NCBI GenBank assembly: GCA_949825045.1
Contig: OX463832.1
Span: 26,096,552 to 26,160,551 of the forward strand
Source of the DNA: Argyresthia goedartella
Lineage: Eukaryota > Arthropoda > Insecta > Lepidoptera > Argyresthiidae
DNA: 64,000 nucleotides
Reading direction: 5' to 3'
Below, one piece after another: positions 40,601 to 52,600 of the stretch. Position 1 is the first letter of the stretch. Each line of letters starts with the position of its first letter. The position numbers and the translations under genes were made by a program. Under the pieces are notes generated by a model. The model saw nothing but the letters and a program-made list of their open reading frames with translations, had not been told where the DNA came from and ran no database searches.

Positions 40601-43600
40601 CTGACGTGCAGACTCGTTTCGAACAGTCTCACGGGAGGTCGGCCGAGGACCTGCCCGCCTTCTCCGACTTGGTCGGATTCTTGGAAGAGGAGGCTCGACG
40701 GGCAGAGAATTTGGGGTTGACGGTCACCCATCCTTCGGAGCCACAGAGAGCTGCCGGGAGCGCTGTGAGTAGGGGCCCTCCGACGAGGAAGGACCGCACC
40801 AACCGGCAGTCATATGGGACTGTGAGTGCATTGACCCCACATAGTGAGACCTGCCCATGTTGTAGGCAGATTGGCCATGCTGTGGCCAATTGCAATAAGT
40901 TCGGGGAACTTAGGGTTCAGGGACGGCGCCGGATGGCCAAGCAGCGGAGCTGGTGTTTCCTGTGCCTCGGGCCACACATGGCTAGGGACTGCACGCGCAC
41001 AAAAATGTGCGGATATTGTGGTGGGGTCCACAACAATTTGTTGTGCATGAACCGGTCCGGCCAACAGCCTCCACAGGGCCGTATCCAGGGTGACACGGCA
41101 TGGGGCCCTGAGAATTCGTTTGCGACTCGGAGCGCAACTCAGGGGCCAACGTCCCCACGTCCACAGGGCCGTACCCAGGGTGACACGGCATGGGGCCCTG
41201 AGAATTCGTTTGCGACTCGGAGCGCAACTCAGGGGCCAACGTCCCCACGTGCACAGGGCAGTACCAGGGTGCAGGGCCGCACTCAGGACCATTACATGGG
41301 GGGCCCTGAGTTTTCGGTTGCGACTCAGCATCCGACCCAGCGGGACATTGGGTGTGTTGAGCAGGCCGTAACGGGCGGGTGGCATGGGACACCTTCGAGC
41401 TATGCGGGTGCGGTTCGGACGCCGCCTCAGTTGTCGCCCCGCTCGTCGCCTCGTCCTCTTCGGTCACATGTGATGTCCCCCCCGCTCATGGAGCGGCCAC
41501 GGTTGAATTCACGCCCACCCCCCTTTACGGGGAATCGTAGGTTGGGAATGGAACCGGCGCGTGGGCCATTTGTACAATGGGACCCTCTGGCGTATAGCTG
41601 CATACCTGATCGGTTACAGGCACAGTGGGGCCCCGGGGGTCCTCGCTAGGAATTTGCGGCCCAACCATTGGTTGCCCCCCAACCGGAGACGGTGGTGTTA
41701 CCGATCGCCTCTGTGCTTGTTTGGGATTTGGCGGGCAACCCAACATACGTTCGCGCCCTATTAGATTCTGGAGCTCAGGGCTGCATTGTATCGAATGATT
41801 TAGCAAAATGGTTGGGCCTCAAGGTAAATAGGTATAATAAATCAATACGGGGCGTGGGGAATGTTACGGTTACGAATGTAGTTGGTCAATCGGTGATCAC
41901 GTTCTCTCCACGTTATGACATTTTGACAAAAACATCCGTGCAAGCTTTAGTAATGACGCATGTCATGGGCAGACACCCCTTGGTGAAGTTGAATCCGGCC
42001 GTTAGATTCCTGACATCAGGACTCAAGTTGGCGGATCCCGATTTTGACACTCCAGCCCCGGTCGACCTGCTACTGGGAGCAGACGTTCTGGGTAGGTTTC
42101 TGTTGTCGGATCGGCGAGTTCTTCAGCCGGACGGGTTGATTGCTGTGGATACTAAGTTTGGTCACGTGATCATGGGTCCGGCATTGCCAATGGTTAGGCC
42201 TGCCGAGTCAGATGGCATACTTATTGGCTCAGCGTTGTCAGACGCTATCCAACGTTTCTGGGAGATAGAGGAACCTCCCACCGCTCGTCGAGTCGACGCA
42301 GACGAAGAAGAGTGCGAGTTGTTTTACCAGAATAGTACTGGTCGCCTTCGTTCTGGTCGTTTTGTAACTCGACTGCCTTTCAGGGCCGATCGACCGCCAC
42401 TAGGAGAATCTAGGAAGATGGCTGAGACGAGATTGATGTCGATGGAGCGTAGGATGACAAGGGACGCCGTATTTAAACAAAAATATGTTGATTTCATGAG
42501 GGAGTATGAGTCGTTAGGACACATGTCGGTATCGGGTGTGGACTGGAGATCTGAGGATCATTGTTTCCTTCCACACCATGCCGTCCTACGAACCCCTACC
42601 GGCAAGATTCGAGTTGTTTTTGATGGGTCAGCACCTACCTCGAACGGGATGTCCCTGAATCAGTGTCTACATTCGGGACCCAAGTTGAGTCGTGATATTT
42701 CGGATATTCTCACGAGCTTTCGGAGGCACCAGATTGTATTTGTCGCAGACATTCGGATGATGTTTAGGCAAACGGTAATTCATCCGGCTGACAGAAGGTA
42801 TCAGTTGATACTTTGGCGTGAGTCCACGGCCGAGCCAGTCAAGGTCTATGAGTTAAACACGAACACGTATGGGTTACGGTCTAGCCCGTATTTGGCGATG
42901 CGTACCCTGCGGGAGTTGGCGTCGCGTGACCGTGTGAGCTATCCTAGAGCCGCCGCTATCCTGGAGCAAGATTTGTACGTCGATGACGTCTGCACAGGGG
43001 CAGCCAGTGTAGAGGAAGCTCTGGACCGACGTGACGAGCTCATTCAATTGCTGGAACGAGGCGGCTATGAACTACGCAAGTGGATGTCCAACTCCCCTGA
43101 GTTGATGGCTGGTCTCCCAGATGAGTTTCAACAAGACCCGCACGTTTTTGAGAATCCTGACAACCCTAACATGTTGTCAGTACTTGGAATTCAGTACCGG
43201 CCCGTCCATGATGAGTTTACCTATCGGGTGGTTTTAGAAACACCGAAGGCCTGGACGAAGCGGTCAGTACTGTCAACGATTGCGAGAACGTTCGACCCGA
43301 ATGGATGGATTTCTCCAGTCACCTTTGCTCTCAAATGTTTTATGCAAAGGCTATGGGCGGCTCAGTTGACCTGGGACACCCACCTCTCAGGTGATTTGTT
43401 GACTGATTGGACGCGAATGTTCACCTCGCTATCGGACATAAATAATGTATCGCTGCCGAGGAAATTGATCCCTGCTGGGGATTACAGGGCAACCCTTCAC
43501 GGGTTTTGTGATGCCTCTGAACGAGGGTTTGCGGCAGCGGTTTATTTGCGAACCGTCACCTCCACCGGGGAGGTCGACGTGCGTTTGGTTTTGGCAAAAA

Positions 43601-46600
43601 GCAAGGTAGCGCCTATTCGGACAAGGATGACGATTCCAAAACTGGAACTGTCCGGGGCTGCTCTTTTGACCAAACTTTTGAATCACACTCCAACAGTGTT
43701 GCGTGGGTCAGTGGTTTTAGAGGATACGGTGTACGCTTGGACGGACAGCCATATTGTTTTGTGCTGGCTGAAGGCTTCGGTCCATAACTTAGAGGTTTTT
43801 GTTGCGAACCGTGTCTCCCAGATTGTGTCGTCTGAGGTCCCACTGACCTGGAGACATGTACCAGGAGAATTGAACCCGTCTGATTGTGCATCCAGGGGAT
43901 GTCGGGCTCCTGAACTCGTTAGACACCATTTGTGGTGGGGACCACCCTGGCTTGCCAAGAGAGAATCGGACTGGCCGAACAGCCATGTAGTAGTATCTTC
44001 GGATCATGGCCCCAGAGCGGCCGTGCATGTTACCCAGAAGGCTGAGGACCCTGACGCCGGGTTTCTGCTGGACCGGTATAGCTCACTTGACAAGTTGATA
44101 AACGTGTCCACTTGGATTAGGAGATTCGCTCGAAATTGTCGTACTCCTCGCGATCAGCGAACGTTGAACCCTATTCTGACTCCGGCAGAGCGAAACGAGT
44201 CGCTATTGAATTTGGTCCGGTTGGTACAGTCCTCGAAGTTTGGGGCAGAATTGGAGATTATACGAAGTGGACGTTCGAAATTGAAAGGAGCCGTCGCGCG
44301 TCTCAACCCCTTTGTTGATTCGACCGGGTTACTTCGGGTAGGAGGAAGATTGCGCAATGCGAATCTGTCGTATTCGGCTCGTCACCCACTTCTGCTCCCC
44401 AAGGGGGGACAGTTAGTTGAATTGCTGGTGACTGATCGTCATATTAAAAACGCGCATGCCGGCTGTAACGCGTTGTTGGCCACGCTCCAGCGGGAGTTTT
44501 GGATCTTATCTGCCCGCCGTGTCATACGGAACATCGTGTTTCGGTGCATGCCTTGTTATCCACTTAAGGCTGCCACGATGCAACCTCTCATGGGAGACTT
44601 GCCCCCTGATCGTGTGAATGAGGTCAGACCGTTTTCAGGTGTTGGTACGGATTTTGCAGGACCGTTTATGGTGAAGAGTTCACGATTGCGTACCGCTAGG
44701 CAATACAAGGCGTACCTATGTGTGTTTGTTTTTTTATCCACCAAGGCGGTACATCTCGAGCTCGTTGCTGATCTCTCGACAGAGGCTTTCATTGCTTGTT
44801 TGGATAGGTTTGTTTCTCGAAGGGGACTTCAAACTTTGATCCGCTCTGATAACGGCACTAACTTCATCGGTGCGGAACGATACTTACGAGAGATAGTCAA
44901 CTTTTTGAATGTAAATAAAGTGGATATTGGAACGGCCCTCTCCCGTCGGGGTATACAGTGGACCTTCAGCCCACCGATTTGCCCCCACTGGGGTGGGATT
45001 TTTGAGGCCGTAGTTAAGTCAGCTAAGACGCACTTGGGGCGTATAGTAGGTCAGACCGCGCTGACTTTTGAGGAGCTCGCGACATTGTTTTGTAAGATCG
45101 AGGCCGTTCTCAATTCGCGACCGTTGTGTCCGCTCAGCTCGGATCCAAATGACCTGGAGGCTCTGACCCCAGGCCATTTCTTGATAAGACAGCCACTTAA
45201 CGCGTTGCCCGAGCACCCCTTCGAGGGAGTGAAATTGTATCGGTTGTCAAGGTATCAGATGTTGCAGCAGTTTACTCAGAATTTCTGGAAGCGTTGGTCG
45301 CTCGAGTATCTGCATATCTTACAACAGCGCCTTAAGTGGACTGACAAAACTAGCCCCCCTAGTGTTGGTGATCTCGTTCTGGTTAAGGATGCTAACCTAC
45401 CGCCACTACGTTGGCGCAGCGGGCGCATTGTTAACTTGTTCCCTGGCAAGGACGGGACCCTCCGGTCTGCAGAGGTTCTAGTAGGAGGCTCGGTTCTAAA
45501 ACGAGCGGTAGCAACGTTGTCTCGGCTGCCCGTAGATTAGGGGACAGGTGGGTGCCTGTCCGGGCGGGTGATTGTTCGATTCCAAATCGATATTCGATCG
45601 ATGGTTTCTGAACGGCCATTTTGAATTTGACGTTAGCTGCCAACCTGACAGTTTTATGACAACTGACAGACGAAAGCCCTCGCAAGTAAACGCGTTTTGG
45701 TTAGGGTATTGAAATTAAATCGCAGTCCATCTGGAATGTATTCGGGTTTCCCTCAGGATTGTCTATATAGCTGAGTGTGTTGTGGTTCCCCGAACCAGAT
45801 AAAGTTCGCATTTTCGTGGCCGATTGGTTTTTCCCACGTAACATAACCTGTGTTGGAACACTGTGCTCATCGAAGCTGGCCCGCCAGTCATACCTGGTTG
45901 GCTGAAGAACCTGTCTACCAAGAAGAGCCTAGGGTGCACCCGGGCCTTGCAGAGAGACAGGAGGTTGACGGGACCGAAGCACAGACCAGGTTAGATCGAC
46001 CCCAATTACTTCAGCTCGGTGAATCGCCGACGTTCACGCTTCTTGGCAACTGATCGTTACGCTACCTCGTAGCTGATGGGCCCCTACGAGGTCATTAGGT
46101 GCTGAGAAGCCTGAACAATAGTGTTACTGCAGACCCACCGTGGATCCAGCTGTCCGCCACTAGATAGTGTTACTGCAGACCCACCGTGGATCCAGCTGTC
46201 CGCCACTAGATAGTGTTACTGCAGACCCACCGTGGATCCAGCTGTCCGCTACTAGATAGTGTTACTGCAGACCCACCGTGGATCCAGCTGTCCGCCACTA
46301 GATAGTGTTACTGCAGACCCACCGTGGATCCAGCTGTCCGCCACTAGATAGTGTTACTGCAGACCCACCGTGGATCCAGCTGTCTGCCACTAGATAGTGT
46401 TACTGCAGACCCACCGTATCCCTAGCTATACCCCCCAGGGAATAGTTGGATCAGTTCCCTAACTCGTTTATTCCACGTAGCATGATTCCCAGTCGCATTT
46501 TTCCCCACTCGCGTTTGTTTTCGTTCACGTATTTCACCACCCGCACGGGTTGACAAGCGTTGCTTTCTCTAATAGATTTTATTCCAATCGCTTTTATGTC

Positions 46601-49600
46601 AAGAAGTAATTAGCTCTAGTCGACCTTTTTCTAATCGTATTTTGTTTAGTTTTTTTATGATTACTTTTGTTAAAAAAAATCACACTTTATTACATAACCT
46701 TATTATCTCATTTAATATACAGGTCATATTAATGTCATCTGTCGATTGCTGTCAGTGTTGCTTTGTGAGTGAAAATGCCGAAAACAATTAACCAATTCTA
46801 ATTCGAAGGGTAGGGGAGCCTAAAAAGGGTAAGAGAGCGTTCAAGTATAACGTAATTAATTTAGGGGGGGGGGGTCTTGTAAAACGTTACGATACGTTAC
46901 AGGGGGCGGTAGTGGGGATTTGAACTATGCGTTACGTAACATTGTCTTTTTTAAACCTTCAAAAGGGACTTTCAACCTACGCTTGAGGGACCGAGGTTTT
47001 GACAATCGTTCCGGAGCGTTCCTGATCCAAAGGATCTCACTCGCCGTGCAGCGCGGTAATGCTGCCAGCGTGATGGGTACCTTTGGGTCGGGCATGTCCT
47101 GGGGCGGTTCATTTGTTTAGTATTTTGTTTTTTATTATGTTCAGTTTTTGTGTGTGTGTAGTTTTTAATTATTTGGTAATTTTAAATTCTTAGCTTATTT
47201 TAATTGACGACGCACTTTGCGGATTTTTGCCTCTAGGAACTATATCTTAATACCCCAACCTTCAGAACGCTTTTAAAAACAAGACATTTATTTTATTTTA
47301 AGGTATTTTAACGACTTTTTTGTACTTTACGCCTTTGAAAATGGTTACTTGGTGGTTACGGTTACAGATAAACGTAACGAGGGGAGGGGGGGTCAAAATT
47401 CACCAAAAATTGCGTAAAGTAATACTTGAACGCTCCCTAAGCTAACGGCGATGTGAAATAAAACATACTTAGAAACGTAAATGTACCCAATACAAGGTGG
47501 CAATTAATTACATGACAATATTTTGGGGAACGATAGTACCCATTATTAAACAACTTTCCCCCGAAACATATGGGTTGCAAATGGAAAAATAATATTGTCC
47601 CCCAGTACTCAGCGGCAGCTGTGGAGACCCCTTTTAAAAAAATCCCTTGCAGCTAGCATGTGGCGGTAAACCCTTGCTTTTGTTAAACTTTTTGTCGAAT
47701 TTCAAAAACCATTTGATTTTTGACTTAACCCTTGCAGTGGGTCTCCACACTTGCTGTTGATGGTACATTGACCCGATCAGCTGATTACAAGTTACCATGG
47801 AAGACCCATACAATTTCTAGTTGGGACCATATATTTCTTGGGGAAAGTTGTTTATAATGATGGTTACTATCATTCCCTAAAATATGGTCAGCTGATTAAA
47901 TGTCAACCTGTACATTAAATAAAAGAATAAGTTCATGTAATAAAGTATGGAACAATTTAAACAAAAGTAATCATAAAAAAAAATAACAAAATACGATTAG
48001 AAAAAGGTCGACTAGAGCTAACTACTTCTTGAGAAAAAGCGATTGGAATAAAATCTATTGGAGAAAGCAACTTTTGTCAACCCGTGCGAGTGGTGAAATA
48101 CGTAAACGAAAACAAACGCGAGTGGGGAAAAATGCGACTGGGAATCATGCTACGTGGAATAAACGAGTTAGGGGAACTGATCTAGGTACTCCCTGGTGGT
48201 ACGGTGGGTCTTTCAAAGTTAAACGATACCACCGAGTGTAGTGAACCTAGTGATGACCTATATATCTCTACGTACGAATTTGAGAAGCTATAGTGACGAG
48301 TGGTTGCTAACGACGCCACCTAGTGGCGGATAGCTGAATCTAAACTACCCAGTGCCTGCCACGCACGCCGGAGTCATGTTGAGCAGATCCTCTGCGCAAT
48401 GAAGGGATACATGTATAGTCGACAACACCTTCCACTCATATTTTTGGAGCCATTAGCTAGAAAGTCTGAGTTAGCACCATCTAGTGGACAATGGCTACTG
48501 ACATGACAACTATACTGAAAAATTTCATTTCATAGACACCAATATTTGTATTGGAAAATATTTTTATTTGACTAAGGATAGGTATTACCTATCTAGGTTT
48601 TATACAAAACAGATAGCACAGTCACTATCTTATTTTATTTTGAACTCAGTCAAGTTTTTGACTAATGAAACGCCTGCTTCTATTGAGCAGTGTAATAATA
48701 ATGACATGTACTCCTTGGAATCTGTTCCAAGCTCTTTAAATTAACCCATAGGACAACAGAGAGTAACTCTGGCAGTAATATTAATATTTGTATAAATATA
48801 CCTTCATCTTGCCCATTAAATCAAGTTACTAGTAATGAAAAATGTAAAAGTAAGAATATTTTAAACGTGGTTCATCAAAATGTACAGGGCATGTTAAGTA
48901 AAGAACTGGAAATTGAGTTATTCATGAACTGTAATAATATTGATATTTTATGTATAACAGAGCACTTTTTAAAGAGTTATCAGTTCATGTTCAACTTTAA
49001 TAACCACCACGTTGCTAGTTCGTTAACAGAAAAACAGCTGATCGCGGTGGCTCCTTAATACTTGTAAATAATAGTTTTAAATATAAGGAACGAGTTGACA
49101 TAGTGAGCCTGTCTGTTGAGCGTACCATGGAAATAGCCTGTATTGAACTTGAACAACTATTGTAATGAGCGTATACAGACCACCAGATTCATCCTTTGAT
49201 TTATTCGAAAAGAAAATGGATGAAGTGTTGATTAAAATCAGCGATAAAAACAATTTTTTTATAATTTGTGGTGATTTTAATGTTAATCTGTTAGAGGATA
49301 ATAATATTTGTACTAGATTAAAATCTTTATTTTTATGTCACAACATGAACTGTCTGTTTTTGGAGCCTACTAGAATTACTGCAACATCTGCTACCTGCAT
49401 TGACAATATATTTTCTAACATTACGCCCATTTTCAAATCGGTCATCAATAAATTAACCTCTGATCACTCTGGTCAGATAGGTATATTCAATATTAAAATA
49501 AAAAAGGACCAAAAAGAGGATATTACATGTGTGCCCGTTAGTGACACTCGGCTTGAACACTACAGGAATAATATTTTAGATAAGCTATGGGAAATACCAT

Positions 49601-52600
49601 ACAGTGACGATCCAAATTTGTTGTACAACTCAGTATTTAACCTTGTCAAAAATGAATATGATACGGTATTTAAATCAAAAACTATAAAAGTTAATAACAA
49701 AGCTTTGTTTACGGACATTCCAGTTTCAACAACCAAGTCTTTAAATTCTTCTCCCGCTGCTGCTGAATCTATACTTAAACAAAACTTTGAGGATTGTAAA
49801 ACAGATTTTAAATTTAGGCACGTAAATAATGAAGACATTGTAAAAGCGTTTAAATCCCTGGAAATGAAAAAGACAGCTGACGCCCATGGTCTATCAGTAA
49901 AAATTATTAGTTCCATTGTAGATTGTATTGCACCTCACCTTTGTTGTATATTTAATCAATGTAGAGATAATGGTGTGTTTCCTGACATGATGAAACTAAG
50001 TAAAGTTATACCTTTATTCAAAGCTGGTAGTACATCAGACCCCACCAATTTTAGACCCATATCGATACTAGCAAACGCTTAGCAAAATATTTGAAAAACT
50101 CATACTTTATCAATTGCAAAGTCATTTTTATCTCAATAATTTAATTCATATTGCTCAGTTTGGTTTCACAAAGGGTCGTTCAACAGCCGATGCTGGTGTT
50201 GAACTAATCGACAATATTTTTGATGCCTGGGAAGACGCAATGGATGCAATAGGAGTCTTCTGCGATCTATCCAAGGCTTTTGATTGCGTCCATCATGACA
50301 CTCTTGTCAGGAAGTTACGCCATTATGGTGTAAAAGATCAGGCACTTGGCCTTCTGGAGTCATATCTAACAGATAGGGTTCAGATGGTCGATGTTAATGG
50401 GAAAAGATCACCTAGGTCTTCAATAAGTATGGGCGTACCGCAAGGTTCAATTCTTGGTCCTTTCTTGTTTTTAGTATATATTAATGATTTACCTTACCTT
50501 GTTAAAGCAAAAGATGGGTTAGTATTGTTTGCCGATGATACTTCTTTGATATTTAAAGTTAAAAGACAGCAATCAAATTATGACGAGGTAAACAATGCTA
50601 TCTCTAGTATAGTGAACTGGTTTTCTGTTAACAATTTATTACTTAATGAAAAGAAAACTAAATGTATTAAATTCGTGTTACCCAATGTGAACCCGGTAAC
50701 AACAGACATATTTATAAAAGGACAGAGATTGGACCTTGTGCAGTCGACTGTCTTTTGGGCATTACTTTAGACGCCAAACTACAATGGGATCCTAATATAA
50801 ATAAATTGTCGAACAGACTGAGTTCGGCAGCGTTCGCAGTTAAAAAAATTAGAGCTCTTACCGACGTAGACACCGCTAGACTAGTCTACTTTAGTTACTT
50901 TCATAGTCTAATGACCTATGGTATTTTATTGTGGGGTCACGCTGCGAATGCTAATAGTATATTTATTCTGCAGAAACTGGCTGTTCGTGCAATTTATAGA
51001 TTAGGGCCTAGAGTGTCACTGAGGGAAAAGTTTAAAGAAATCAATATTCTGACATTTGTGTCTCAATATATCTATGACAATCTTGTGTATGAAAAAAGAA
51101 ATATAACTAATTTTCAGAAGTACAGTGATATAAACAATTTTAATACTAGAAATAAAGACAAGTTGGTTGCTTATGTAAGCCGACTACATAAAATTAGTAA
51201 TTCTTTTAAAGGCAATTGTATACGCTATTACAATAAGGTCCCTACTGATATTAAAAACTTACCTTTAGACAAGTTTAAAATAATAATAAAACAGAAATTG
51301 TATAAAAAAGGTTACTATAGGATATCTGATTACTTAGAGGACAGATGTCCATGGGAATAGATTGTTTGAGTAACAGGCTGTTTCGATATATAATTAGCAT
51401 TCATTTTGTAATTTGACAATATTTTATTTAAAAAAGGAAACGCAAAAGATGCGACGACTTTGGAGTTTCTTCGGTGAGCTCTTCTCCACAGATTCCGCTC
51501 CGATTCAGATCTAAGTGATGTAACAACATCCTATGGAAATAAATGATTTTTGATTTGATTTGATTTGACTAGAGATATTATAGGTAGGGTTAGTAGTTTA
51601 CAATGCAAACTCTGTACCACTATTTTGTATTGCTGCGCAGACGAGCTGCTCAAGATAAGCCCGGCGTGGGTGTCGCACCTGTTCCTGCAGTGCGTGGCGG
51701 GCACGCTCGGCGGGTTCACGACGACGTTGCTCACCAACCCGCTGGACATCGTGCGCGCCCGGCTGCAGGTGAGCGGCGGCGGCGGCGAGTGAGCACGTCA
51801 CTGTGACGTGTGACGTGACGTGTGAGATCACATCAGGCTTGCCGGCAATCTGTTGTTGCTGGACAATCCCTCGATATGCAAGGCGTGTGTTATTTGAACC
51901 CGCCTGACAATACTTGTTCGTTGTACATAGCTCAACATGCTACCCAGTACTGGCCATGGCTTGCGCTGGCCATTATTCTGTGATATCTGACAGTTGATTG
52001 AAAATAAAGCTTCTACTCGCTAGAAGCTGGGAGAATTCCGCCTGTATCCTGCGGTCCGAAATGATGAAAATATGATAGCGGCTCATCGCGAGCTTGGCAC
52101 TTTACACAATTTAGACCACACACAACACACAAGTCAGAAAAGTCGTCATTGCCTCATTATTCGATTTGTTAGTTGCCCCGTTAGTTAGCCGTAATTTTAG
52201 GGTTTCGTACCCGAAGGGCGCCAAACGGGATCCCATTATCTCCGCTCTGATCCGTTCGTCTGTCCGTCTGTCACCGGCGAGGATAGATAGGATAACAATA
52301 ATAATATATAATGATAATAGATAAGATAGGCGAGGACTTCACTAATACGAGACGGGCAATAGCCATTCCCGCCGACGCATATACACATAGTGCTTTTCTC
52401 AAAATAATGCAGGGAAATAAAACATACTTTTGATTATGAAACATTTAATTTGATTAATATTAAAAGTTACACAAGTCATATTAGGGCAATTACTAAAAGA
52501 ACATGTGATTAATTTGTATAAAAGTATTTAATTATTTGTATTATATAATTCACAAAAACAGTTTCGTCGTATAAAAATAAAACACGTGAAAAAACAACTA

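Larger units (their letters stand above)
35943..46117 (+). mobile_element. BEL/Pao LTR retrotransposon, rearranged (10.2 kb)
   Basis: 545-bp LTRs at 35,943-36,487 and 45,573-46,117 start TGTTCGATTCC and end GAAGCCTGAACA. The 5-bp duplication ATAGT flanks them (35,938-35,942 and 46,118-46,122), as usual for BEL/Pao. A primer-binding-like TTTGGTAGCAGAGCG starts 1 bp after the 5' LTR. Between the leader and gag are an inverted leader plus complete inverted LTR (36,810-37,620), a LINE fragment (37,621-39,225), and a direct partial LTR and second leader (39,226 onward). The inner LTR copies carry variants (GCCGAGAAG, CACACTTCTT) not shared by the outer two (GCTGAGAAG, CACGCTTCTT), so the element is a mosaic of two lineages. 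Confidence 0.92.
46418..48240. mobile_element. TIR element with arms of about 260 bp and nested MITEs
   Basis: The left arm 46,431-46,696 (ACTCGTTTATTCCACGTAGC .. CGACCTTTTTCTAATCGTAT) pairs with 47,935-48,196 (ATACGATTAGAAAAAGGTCG .. GCTACGTGGAATAAACGAGT). Outside it are AGACCCACCGTA on the left and TACGGTGGGTCT on the right. The interior has no transposase; it holds two further MITEs. The minisatellite unit also contains GACCCACCGT, so the array probably grew from this element's end. Confidence 0.8.

Noticed and set aside
40810..41467. Minus-strand open frames of 160-191 codons opposite gag
   Set aside because: Shadows of the GC-rich gag frame and its 90-bp duplication; no recognisable domain.
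45541..45572. Third BEL/Pao gene (env-like) after pol
   Set aside because: Only 32 bp separate the pol stop from the 3' LTR.
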